DNA from: Phycisphaerales bacterium | Lineage (GTDB): Bacteria; Planctomycetota; Phycisphaerae; Sedimentisphaerales; Anaerobacaceae | Length of the DNA stretch: 9,465 nt | NCBI GenBank assembly: GCA_011057845.1 | Contig: DSDB01000188.1 | Span: 1 to 9,465 of the forward strand | Reading direction: 5' to 3' | Part shown: one piece after another, positions 1 to 6,586 of the stretch | Layout of the letters: the number at the start of each line of letters is the position of its first letter | Position numbering within the stretch: position 1 is the first letter of the stretch | Notes under the pieces: model-generated | What the model was told of the DNA's origin: nothing | Seen by the model: only the letters and a program-made list of their open reading frames with translations | Database searches by the model: none | Made by a program: the position numbers and the translations under genes

Positions 1-486
1 GCACAGAAGACGGTCGTATTCCTGGGGCGTGTTTGCGTGGTGGTCTTTACGGGAATCGCCGTGGCCCTGGCGCCGCAGTTGGGTAATCCCAAGATCAGCA
101 ACAGCATCTTCACGATCATCCAGGAGAGTCAGGGATTCATTTCACCGGGGATTCTGGCGGTGTTTGTGTTCGGACTGGTTGTTCGCAGGGCTCCGGCGGT
201 TTCGGGCGTGGTTGGATTGCTGTGCAGCATATTCGGGTATGGGTTGCTGAAGGTGGCCGTGCCGAGGATTCAGTTCCTCAACCGGATGGCGATCTGCTTT
301 GTGGCGTGTCTGGCGGTGATGGCCCTCATTACGATGGCCAAACCGCTGGCGCAGCCGATTGTCTTCCAGCAGAAGACGACGCTGGAGTTGAAGACCTCCC
401 GCGGGGCGCTGTATGCGGGTGTCGCGGTGGTTGTGGCTACGTTGATTCTTTACGTGTTGTTCAGTCCCATCGGGCTGGCCAAATAG
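1..486 (+). CDS. Sodium:solute symporter, SGLT type (C-terminal part)
   Basis: The frame is open from the first base of the window, so the gene starts upstream; 161 codons are visible before the TAG at 484. The product is the C-terminal third of an inner-membrane Na+-coupled solute symporter (SSS family, LeuT fold). The best sign is the block around residues 39-62, with IQESQGFISPGILAVF followed by FGLVVRRAP. This matches the vSGLT-type block IQEYTG.(V/I)SPG(V/I)LA(I/V)F.LGL...K very closely. About five hydrophobic segments are visible (roughly residues 5-25, 46-62, 68-88, 92-113 and 138-158), as expected for the last helices of an SGLT. The segment before the last helix is polar. The sugar kinase gene begins 32 bases downstream on the same strand, so a sugar or polyol is the likely substrate. 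That is inference; the substrate-binding residues lie mostly outside the window. Confidence 0.85.
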   Translation, partial: AQKTVVFLGRVCVVVFTGIAVALAPQLGNPKISNSIFTIIQESQGFISPGILAVFVFGLVVRRAPAVSGVVGLLCSIFGYGLLKVAVPRIQFLNRMAICFVACLAVMALITMAKPLAQPIVFQQKTTLELKTSRGALYAGVAVVVATLILYVLFSPIGLAK

Positions 487-518
487 TCTGTTGGTCTGCG
501 CAAGTGTTGTTCTGAGGG

Positions 519-1769
519 ATGAAGTTGGCGACGGTTGGCGCAAATGACGAGGTTTTCGGTTTGTTGCGGAAGTTGGCCGCAGCGAACGGTCTGGACCTTG
601 CCGGGGGCAAGGTGCGGCGGACATCGTCGCGCTTTTGCCTGGGGGTCGAGCACGGGGACTACAACGGCACCGAGCTTTTCGGGGTCGGGACGGACCGGTT
701 CATCTGGCTGGGGTACAAGGCGAACGGGACCGACACGGTGCGGATCTACAGCGGCAATTTCCCCGATGACGGCGTGATCGAGTTCAGACTGGGCCATGGC
801 CCCGAGCCGGGCAGCGATTCGATGGTGCATAGCTGGGGACGGTTCCCGTGCGGTGTGGACTACATCCTGCGCCGCGAGGGACTGGCCCTGACGGCCGGGA
901 TCGATGCCGTGGTGTACGGCAATATCCCCGGGGGGGGGATGAGCCGGTCCGCATCGCTGAGCGTCAACCTGATTCTGACGATGCTGGAAGTCAACGGGAT
1001 CGAGGTGGATGAGCCGATGCGGGTGGTGGACCTGGCCCAGGCGGTGGAGAATGACTATATCGGTTCGCCGTGCGGGCAGTTGGACCAGATCATGATTCTG
1101 TTCGCCAAGGCGGGGATGGGGACGTACTACAACCCGGCCAACCGCAGCATCGAGTACGTGCCGCTGGGGCCGGGCGGAGAGGCGCTACGAATCGTGGTGA
1201 TGGATACAGGCACGGTGCGGCCGGGGCTGGAGAAGTCCACATACAAGGCGCGGCGTGCGGAATGCGAGACGCTGGCGGCGATGCTGGGCAAGGCCGGCTA
1301 CGGTGTCAAGTGCCTGGCGGATGTGAAGGATGAGGCGGTGCTGGCCAGGGTGCTGGCCCAGTTCGGCGATAAGGAGCCGGACAAGTGCGACCGGCTGCGG
1401 TATATCTACCACGCTCAGAGGCGGTTTTATCAGATGCTGGATGCCTGGCGGGCCGGAGATATCGAGACCGTCGGGCGGATATTCCGGGATGATGGGGTGG
1501 GGTTGCGGGATGAGTATCGGATTTCCGGGCCGGAGCTGGAGACGATGTGCGACCTGGTGCGGACGGTGCCGGGGGTGCTCGGCGAGCGGATGCTCGGCGG
1601 GGGCGATAAGGGGGCTTCTGGGGCTCTGGTCCTGGCGGATGCGGTGGATGCCGTGCGGACGGCGGTCGAGGTGGGGTATCCACGGAGTCGGCCGGGGTTT
1701 GCGGACCGGTTTGCGGTGCATGTCTGCAAGGTGGTGGATGGGGTGGCGACTTATGAAAAGGTAGTATAG
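519..1769 (+). CDS. Galactokinase-family GHMP sugar kinase
   Basis: A 416-residue cytoplasmic kinase predicted to phosphorylate a sugar with ATP. All three GHMP motifs are visible. Motif 1, at residues 38-50, is R..LGVEHGDYNG, the counterpart of galactokinase RVNLIGEHTDYN; it keeps the Arg, Glu44, His45 and Asp47 that contact sugar or catalyse. Motif 2, at 137-146, is PGGGMSRSAS, the ATP loop. Motif 3, at 354-367, is LGERMLGGGDKGAS, where galactokinases usually have GARMTGGGFGGC. The catalytic Asp is Asp189 in PCGQLDQ, and STYKARRAECE (240-250) is typically galactokinase-like. The length fits the family. An in-frame TGA at 513 makes ATG 519 the earliest possible start; GAGGG touches the start directly, so the ribosome site is poor. 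Motifs 1 and 3 depart from true GalK, so I give no symbol. The substrate may be galactose, GalNAc or another sugar. The adjacent symporter supports a sugar role. Confidence 0.85.
   Translation: MKLATVGANDEVFGLLRKLAAANGLDLAGGKVRRTSSRFCLGVEHGDYNGTELFGVGTDRFIWLGYKANGTDTVRIYSGNFPDDGVIEFRLGHGPEPGSDSMVHSWGRFPCGVDYILRREGLALTAGIDAVVYGNIPGGGMSRSASLSVNLILTMLEVNGIEVDEPMRVVDLAQAVENDYIGSPCGQLDQIMILFAKAGMGTYYNPANRSIEYVPLGPGGEALRIVVMDTGTVRPGLEKSTYKARRAECETLAAMLGKAGYGVKCLADVKDEAVLARVLAQFGDKEPDKCDRLRYIYHAQRRFYQMLDAWRAGDIETVGRIFRDDGVGLRDEYRISGPELETMCDLVRTVPGVLGERMLGGGDKGASGALVLADAVDAVRTAVEVGYPRSRPGFADRFAVHVCKVVDGVATYEKVV
930..938 (+). repeat. Nine-G homopolymer inside the kinase gene
   Basis: Nine consecutive G residues follow CCCC and encode the PGGG of the ATP-binding motif 2. 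The frame is intact with nine G, since motif 3 is read in the same frame more than 600 bases later. A one-base slip would destroy the kinase. Such tracts are known slippage and sequencing-error hot spots. Confidence 0.9.
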
Positions 1770-1822
1770 AAAGCACAAACTAAGACCGTAGAAGCAAAGA
1801 CGAACACGGCCGGGAAGCGTTG

Positions 1823-2785
1823 ATGTATATGGACGAGATGGATGTTGGACAGCGAAAGGGTGATTTCTCGGCGGTGGTAGCATCGAATCGCCGGATTGGG
1901 GATACGTTCTGGAAATTGAGGCTGGAGTTCGGGGGGGAGGCAGCCGATGCCTTCAGGACGTTTCGGCCGGGTCAATTTGTCCAGATTGACGCGGCCGGGG
2001 CCCCCCTGCCGCCACTGGAGCAGATACCGGAGACGCTTCAGGATACGGCGGAGCGTCAGGTGATGCTGCGGCGGCCGTTCAGCTTCACGGACCTGGACGT
2101 GCAGAAACGCAAGACAGTCGGGGAGATTCTGTACTGCGTGGTGGGGCCGGCGACCTTGCGGATGACGATGTTGCGGCCGGGCGATGGGATCGCGGTGATT
2201 GGGCCGCTCGGCAACGGGTTCCGGGTGCCCGAGGGTAAGCGGACCGCCCTGCTGGTCGTCGGCGGGATGGGTACGGCGCCGTTGCAGCACCTGGCGCGGC
2301 ATCTGGCATACGATCACAAGGAGATTGATGCGACGGTCTTTGCCGGGGCCAGGACGACGCGGGCGCTGCCGTTTGAGCGCAGGCAGGATGAGATTTCGCA
2401 GGGGTTGGGCTTTGCGTTGCCGGAGTTCTCGCGGTACGGGATGGAGTCGTTTATCGCCACCGACAACGGTACAGCCGGTTTTCACGGGTTCGTCACCGAT
2501 TGCGTCGGCAAATGGCTCGACGAGAACCACCCCAAGCCGGAGAATACGATTGTCTACACGTGCGGTCCGGAGGTTATGCTGGCGGCGATGGCGAAGCTCG
2601 CCGCCGAGCGGCGGATCGACTGCCAGGTCAGCATGGAACGGCGAATGGCCTGTGGCATCGGGGTCTGCCAGAGCTGCGCCGTCGAGTGCCGCGTGCCGGG
2701 CTCGAACGAGACGATGTATAGGATGTGCTGCAAGGATGGACCGGTGTTCGATTCGCGGGAGGTGGTGTTCGGTGAGCATAATTGA
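1823..2785 (+). CDS. pyrK: Dihydroorotate dehydrogenase B, electron transfer subunit
   Basis: Electron-transfer subunit of the NAD+-dependent (class 1B) dihydroorotate dehydrogenase. It passes electrons from the FMN subunit PyrD through a [2Fe-2S] cluster and FAD to NAD+ in the pyrimidine pathway. Order of domains: a ferredoxin-reductase-like FAD barrel with RRPFS at 83-87; a nucleotide-binding domain with GPLGNGF at 127-133, GGMGTAPL at 147-154 and CGPEVML at 247-253; and a C-terminal cysteine cluster, C277-x4-C282-x2-C285-x17-C303, ending in the family's KDGPVF. At 320 residues it is longer than usual (about 250-290). The extra length is mainly a Pro/Glu-rich insertion at about residues 58-80, just before RRPFS. 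ATG 1823 is chosen because GGGAAG lies five bases upstream; TTG 1820 and ATG 1829 are alternatives. Its partner pyrD is about 1.9 kb downstream instead of adjacent. Confidence 0.88.
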   Translation: MYMDEMDVGQRKGDFSAVVASNRRIGDTFWKLRLEFGGEAADAFRTFRPGQFVQIDAAGAPLPPLEQIPETLQDTAERQVMLRRPFSFTDLDVQKRKTVGEILYCVVGPATLRMTMLRPGDGIAVIGPLGNGFRVPEGKRTALLVVGGMGTAPLQHLARHLAYDHKEIDATVFAGARTTRALPFERRQDEISQGLGFALPEFSRYGMESFIATDNGTAGFHGFVTDCVGKWLDENHPKPENTIVYTCGPEVMLAAMAKLAAERRIDCQVSMERRMACGIGVCQSCAVECRVPGSNETMYRMCCKDGPVFDSREVVFGEHN

Positions 2786-2961
2786 CGAAAGAACCGAGCA
2801 GATAAGGCTGCTGTCTTGAGACCGCCAAGAGGCTCATCTATGCGGCATAAGCCCCGTAGACTCTACGAGGATATCGTTGATTCACATGGTAACCTCAAGA
2901 GATCAAGATATGGCCGACAGGGTCTGTTGGTGCGGCGAGCCGGCAACCATGTTTCATGGGT

Positions 2962-3193
2962 GCGTTTTTCGCTTTGGGGATTACCAGCACACCGGGCCTT
3001 TGTCGGCCATGCCCAATCGACGAAGAACTACTTGAACAAGCCCGCGCCGACGGTTAGAGTGATGACTGCCGGGCCGCAGGATAGGGCTCTGCAGGCGTGC
3101 AACCTGAGCGGCGGGCCGGTGATTATACAGCACGGGGCCCGGGTAACCGGGCCCTGGGCCTTGTGTGCTGGTAATCCCCAAAGCGCAAAACGC
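2962..3193. repeat. Inverted repeat pair, 31 bp arms (fold-back element)
   Basis: The left arm at 2962-2992 and the right arm at 3163-3193 are reverse complements over 31 bases with one mismatch (T at 2969 against C-complement G at 3186). The shared core is gctttggggattaccagcac. About 170 bases separate the arms, so the unit spans about 230 bp, the size of a MITE-like or fold-back element. I see no target-site duplication at its edges and no transposase gene. Two oppositely oriented copies of a dispersed repeat would look the same. Confidence 0.75.
3133..3156 (+). other. GC-rich hairpin with GTAA (GNRA) tetraloop
   Basis: Bases 3135-3142 (gggcccgg) pair perfectly with 3147-3154 (ccgggccc) around the loop GTAA. 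One G-U pair and one C-G pair extend the stem to ten. As + strand RNA the loop is a GNRA tetraloop. No T-run follows, so a classical intrinsic terminator is unlikely. It lies inside the 31-bp inverted repeat pair. Confidence 0.6.
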
Positions 3194-3302
3194 CCCCTGT
3201 CTTTCGCGCCCGTGCTGTGAGCCTTGACAAAGAGCATCCTAAAGAAACACGACACCGTGCCTTTGCAGTGCGGCGTGTCGAGTGCGCGGCGGACGGTTCA
3301 CA

Positions 3303-4688
3303 ATGACAACACACGAGATTCTTGACATATTGAAATCCCGGGACTTTGATCGGCTAAAAGGGGCCGTCGAAGACGAGAGGACCGATTTCAAGGGGGAGCC
3401 GTACAGGTTGGATCAACATCGTGAGAAGGTTGAATTAGCGAAAGATGTGTCAGCCTTCTTGAATGCCGGGGGAGGGATAATCGTGATTGGAGCCGGGACC
3501 GTCAAACGCCCGGAACACCGTTCCGAAGCAGTCGATCGGATACGGGCCTTTCCCAAGGAGCACCTTGATATCACTCAATACCACAATGTTCTCGGTAGTT
3601 GGGTGTATCCGAAACCCAATGTTGACGTTCAATGGGTGCCGTCGCATACAGATGAGACAAGGGGGCTGGCCTATATCCTCATCAGTGAAAGGGAAGGAGC
3701 AAGGTGGCCATTTGTCGTCACGAAACTCTTTGACGAAGATTCGCGGGCCTTTGGAAATGTCGTTGGCTATTTCGAGCGGAAACGGGATAGAGTCGAGGCC
3801 ATGGCGCCCGCGGAAATTCAACAACGTATGCGGGACGGGCGGCGTTTTGACAGCTATCTTGCTCGCTCTCTGGACCTGATGGAAGAAGTCAAGAGACGGA
3901 TTGAGACAGGTGCCGCCGCCGTTGCTGCCGCTCATGTGGGCAACGTGGGCTCTCAGATGGACGAGAGGATTGCCAATGCACTCTCTGCATCCGGGCTTGC
4001 GAGTTCCATTAAGTACTGTCTAGCGGCTTATTCGCCCACTGCAACGGAGGTGCAGGAGATATTTGCTGGGCGTGCGTCGGCTGCGGTCAAGCTGATCGAT
4101 GCCCCCCCTGAGCTTCGCTATGCAGGGTTTGATATTTCGCCTGGCACGGAGTCCCGGATTGTAGACGGCAAGTTGCGGCGGGCGTTAACCAGGGGCTACA
4201 AGCTGTTGGATGTCTGGAGAGACGGCACGGTTGTCTCGATTGCTCCGGGCGATGGAGGATTCCTTTGCTGGAATAACCCTCGTGGAAGTGACTACCTTAG
4301 GGTGAATCCGGTTGCCCTTATCGAGTCGGTATGTTTGTTTGTGCGTTTTGTCTGCCAGCTAGCAGAGTTGTGTAGCCCAAGCCCTCGCGTGTTTCAGGTC
4401 ATGTTACGAATCACTGGAATCCCCAGAGGTAAAAGACTCGCCCTTGCGCGGGGACCGCTGAGTGCGTGGGACTATGCAACGGAACACGCTTTGAAGTTCC
4501 TTGATCTGCGCGAACTGCCCATAGAAAAGGAATATGTGATTGCCCAGTCTCCTCCGGAGAGCGTCGCATTCAAGATTGTGGCTGCGTGTTACACGAGATT
4601 CGGTCATGATTTTGACGATATTCCCTATACCAAAAAAGATGCCGACCACCGGCTAATTGATGTAGAAGCAATCAAAGCCCTTCGATAG
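3303..4688 (+). CDS. Schlafen/AlbA_2 domain protein
   Basis: A 461-residue protein whose N-terminal part matches the Schlafen AlbA_2 (divergent AAA_4) domain: DERTDFK at residues 24-30, then ELAKDVSAFLNAGGGIIVIG at 44-63, the hallmark acidic-FK and AFLNAGGG motifs. The rest of that domain runs to about residue 180, including GLAYILIS and a GNVVGYFER strand. Residues 195-225 are helical and Ala-rich. The C-terminal half (about 230-461) I do not recognise; it has no visible membrane segment. Members of this family occur in transcription regulators, helicase fusions and defence proteins, so no function can be assigned. ATG 3303 is chosen over GTG 3282 because GGACGG precedes it at a suitable distance. 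A hand count gives about 50% GC in a sample (3601-3660) against 62% in pyrD (5041-5100). Together with its position between pyrK and pyrD, this suggests horizontal acquisition. Confidence 0.75.
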   Translation: MTTHEILDILKSRDFDRLKGAVEDERTDFKGEPYRLDQHREKVELAKDVSAFLNAGGGIIVIGAGTVKRPEHRSEAVDRIRAFPKEHLDITQYHNVLGSWVYPKPNVDVQWVPSHTDETRGLAYILISEREGARWPFVVTKLFDEDSRAFGNVVGYFERKRDRVEAMAPAEIQQRMRDGRRFDSYLARSLDLMEEVKRRIETGAAAVAAAHVGNVGSQMDERIANALSASGLASSIKYCLAAYSPTATEVQEIFAGRASAAVKLIDAPPELRYAGFDISPGTESRIVDGKLRRALTRGYKLLDVWRDGTVVSIAPGDGGFLCWNNPRGSDYLRVNPVALIESVCLFVRFVCQLAELCSPSPRVFQVMLRITGIPRGKRLALARGPLSAWDYATEHALKFLDLRELPIEKEYVIAQSPPESVAFKIVAACYTRFGHDFDDIPYTKKDADHRLIDVEAIKALR

Positions 4689-4711
4689 GGTGTTCGTTCT
4701 TGGGTTGACTG

Positions 4712-5644
4712 ATGACTGTAGCAGTGGATATGTCGGTTGGGTTCGGAGGGCTCCGGCTTGGCGGGTGTGTCTGGACGGCGTCGGGGACGTGCGGGTATGC
4801 GGATGAACTGGGCGAGTTCATGGATATGGATCGCCTCGGCGGGTTCATTACCAAGAGCATCACGCTCGAGCCGCGCAAGGGCAACGCCACCCCCCGGATT
4901 GTCGAGACGGATTCGGGGATGCTCAACGCCATCGGCCTGGCGAATATCGGCGTCGAACGGTTCATTGAGGAGAAGGTCCCGCTGCTGGCGAAGATGAAGG
5001 CGGCGGTGTTCGTGAACGTCGCGGGCCGGGAGATCGACGACTATGTGGCGGTGATCGACCTGCTGGCGGGCGTGGAGGGGATTGCCGGCTTTGAGTTGAA
5101 TGTGAGCTGTCCGAATGTCAAGCGGGGCGGGATTACCTTTGGGACCGACGTCGGATTGCTGCGGGAGATTACGGCGGCGGCCAAGGCGGCGGCCGCGGGC
5201 AAGATGCTGATGGTCAAACTGACGCCGTCGGTAACGAATGTCAGCGAGATGGCGGCCGCGGCCGTTGAGGCGGGGGCGGACGCCCTGAGCCTGATCAACA
5301 CGTTCACGGCGATGGTGGTGGATATCGAGACCCGCCGGCCGGTGCTGGCCAACCGAACCGGCGGACTGTCCGGGCCGGCGATCAAGCCGATTGCGGTCTA
5401 TATGGTCAACCGCGTGTACAACGAGGTGGCCAAGGAACGGGGGATTCCGATCCTGGGGATGGGCGGGATACGCAACGCATCGGACGCAGTGGAGTTCCTG
5501 CTGGCCGGGGCGACGGCGGTGGCGGTTGGGACGGCCAGCTTTGTACGGCCGGCCTCGGCGGTGCGGATCATGGACGGAATCGAGCGCTACTGCGAGCGGA
5601 TGGGGGTCGGCGCCGTGGCGGAATTGACCGGGGCTTTATTATAG
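4712..5644 (+). CDS. pyrD: Dihydroorotate dehydrogenase B, catalytic subunit
   Basis: The FMN-containing catalytic subunit, which oxidises dihydroorotate to orotate in pyrimidine synthesis and works with PyrK. It has 310 residues, the normal length for class 1B. Visible features: the N-terminal ASGTCGY block (23-29), Lys48 in TKSIT, the substrate-binding MLNAIGLAN (70-78), NVSCPN at 130-135 with Cys133 as the catalytic base (cysteine marks class 1; class 2 has serine), Lys169 in VKLTPSV, the INTF strand (195-198), GGLSG (217-221), and the FMN-phosphate loops GMGGI (249-253) and GTASF (273-277). The start at ATG 4712 gives a standard N-terminus but has no clear ribosome site; ATG 4730 is a possible alternative. 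It follows the AlbA_2 gene by 23 bases, so it may now depend on transcription through that gene. Confidence 0.93.
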   Translation: MTVAVDMSVGFGGLRLGGCVWTASGTCGYADELGEFMDMDRLGGFITKSITLEPRKGNATPRIVETDSGMLNAIGLANIGVERFIEEKVPLLAKMKAAVFVNVAGREIDDYVAVIDLLAGVEGIAGFELNVSCPNVKRGGITFGTDVGLLREITAAAKAAAAGKMLMVKLTPSVTNVSEMAAAAVEAGADALSLINTFTAMVVDIETRRPVLANRTGGLSGPAIKPIAVYMVNRVYNEVAKERGIPILGMGGIRNASDAVEFLLAGATAVAVGTASFVRPASAVRIMDGIERYCERMGVGAVAELTGALL

Positions 5645-5690
5645 CGTGTATTGCGTAGTGTGTACTGGGTATTGTATGGGTTGGGCCTGG
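5645..5690. repeat. Degenerate short direct repeat (TATTG/GTGTA type)
   Basis: The 66-base gap after pyrD starts with a loosely repeated pattern: gtgtattgcgta, gtgtgtactggg, tattgtatgg. Its complement reads like the low-complexity ACGCAATAC-type spacers seen in some planctomycete and Chloroflexi genomes (from memory, not checked). The unit is too degenerate to define exactly. Function unknown. Confidence 0.35.
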
Positions 5691-5696
5691 TTATTC

Positions 5697-5704
5697 GAAA
5701 GGAG
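5697..5704 (+). promoter_or_regulatory. Shine-Dalgarno site of the SMP-30-like lipoprotein
   Basis: GAAAGGAG ends six bases before ATG 5711. It is the clearest ribosome-binding site in the window. It fixes the lipoprotein start here rather than at an in-frame alternative start codon 60 bases upstream, which would add residues in front of the signal peptide. Confidence 0.75.
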
Positions 5705-5710
5705 TCGCTT

Positions 5711-6586
5711 ATGAGCGGGACTCGATGGATTGTGATATGTGCAGCCCTGGTGGGGCTGGTCGGCGCCGGCTGCGAAGAGACTTCCCTGGTGGCGCCCGGG
5801 GCGGAGATTACGAAGCTGGCGGGTGGGTTCGCGTTCACCGAGGGTCCGGCGGCGGATGCGGCGGGCAATGTGTATTTCTCGGACATCCCCAATAATCGGA
5901 TTCACAAGTACGCGCTGGATGCGACGTTGAGCACCTTCCGTGAGGATTCGGGCGGGGCCAACGGGCTGTTCTTTTGCAGAGAAGGCAACCTGCTGGCGTG
6001 TGAAGGCGGCGGACGGCGGCTGGTGGCGATCTCGCCGGATGGGCAGGTAACGGTGCTGGCGGATTCCTACGACGGCAAGAAGTTCAACAGCCTCAACGAC
6101 CTGTGGATCGATCCCAAGGGCGGCATCTACTTCACCGATCCGCGGTACGGCAACCGCGAGGGGATGGAGCAGGACGGCGAGCACGTGTACTACCGTCGGC
6201 CGGGCGGCGAGGTGGTGCGGGTGATCAACGATATGGTGCGGCCGAACGGCGTCATCGGGACACGCGACGGCAAGACGCTGTATGTGACCGACCACGGTGG
6301 GGACGTGACGTACGTGTACCGGATAAAGCCGGATGGGACCCTTGCGGACAAAAAGCCGATTGCGACAGTGGGTTCGGATGGGATGACGCTGGATGCGAAG
6401 GGCAATCTGTATCTGACGAGCGGCGCGGTGCTGGTGTACAGTCCCGCCGGCGAGCAGATACTGCGCATCGAGATTCCGGAGTCGCCGGCCAACGTGACGT
6501 TCGGCGGTAAGGACCGAAGGACGCTGTTCATTACGGCGAGGACCAGCCTGTATGGGCTTCGCATGAATGTCAAGGGAATGTACTGA
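5711..6586 (+). CDS. SMP-30/gluconolactonase-family lipoprotein
   Basis: A 291-residue six-bladed beta-propeller of the SMP-30/gluconolactonase/LRE-like family, probably a metal-dependent lactonase or related sugar-acid hydrolase outside the cytoplasm. Residues 1-20 form a signal peptide with a hydrophobic core (IVICAALVGLVGAG) and a lipobox-like end before Cys21, followed by Glu-Glu, so a membrane-anchored lipoprotein is likely. Family residues are present: Glu44 in FTEGP, Asn129 in SLND, Asn179 in RPNG and Asp223 in GSDGM, which correspond to the usual metal and substrate ligands. Repeated blade strands (NVYFSD, GIYFTD, TLYVTD, NLYLTS) are clear. The start is set by GAAAGGAG upstream. The stop overlaps the next start by one base (TGATG), so translation is probably coupled to the DUF4190 protein. 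The substrate is unknown. Confidence 0.85.
   Translation: MSGTRWIVICAALVGLVGAGCEETSLVAPGAEITKLAGGFAFTEGPAADAAGNVYFSDIPNNRIHKYALDATLSTFREDSGGANGLFFCREGNLLACEGGGRRLVAISPDGQVTVLADSYDGKKFNSLNDLWIDPKGGIYFTDPRYGNREGMEQDGEHVYYRRPGGEVVRVINDMVRPNGVIGTRDGKTLYVTDHGGDVTYVYRIKPDGTLADKKPIATVGSDGMTLDAKGNLYLTSGAVLVYSPAGEQILRIEIPESPANVTFGGKDRRTLFITARTSLYGLRMNVKGMY

Larger units (their letters stand above)
2786..3302. other. Gene-free stretch with inverted repeats
   Basis: About 0.5 kb between pyrK and the AlbA_2-domain gene with no convincing gene. It contains a pair of 31-bp inverted repeats, a strong GC hairpin with a GTAA loop, a further pair of 10-bp complementary arms (acagcacggg at 3127-3136 and cccgtgctgt at 3209-3218), and an imperfect stem at about 3250-3280 with arms cgacac and gtgtcg. 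Open frames on both strands here read through the repeats and give similar LWGLPAH peptides because the repeat is inverted, so I treat them as artefacts. The stretch may be a remnant of a mobile or fold-back element, or a dispersed intergenic repeat. Confidence 0.6.

Noticed and set aside
1751..2779. A 342-codon open frame on the - strand
   Set aside because: It lies antisense to pyrK, whose motifs are all visible. The frame is open because of high GC; its Arg/His/Pro-rich product resembles nothing.
2860..2880. Small palindrome cgtag-act-ctacg
   Set aside because: Five-base arms are expected by chance in a window of this size, and nothing nearby gives it a role.
2816..3220. A 134-codon open frame on the + strand between pyrK and the AlbA_2 gene
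   Set aside because: It starts with TTG without a ribosome site, resembles no family, and runs through both inverted-repeat arms. The opposite strand gives a matching LWGLPAH peptide from the other arm, so the frame is a product of the repeat.
3224..3229. Perfect TTGACA upstream of the AlbA_2 gene as a -35 box
   Set aside because: No acceptable -10 box occurs 15-19 bases downstream; TAAAGA at 3240 is only 10 bases away. Left out as a promoter.
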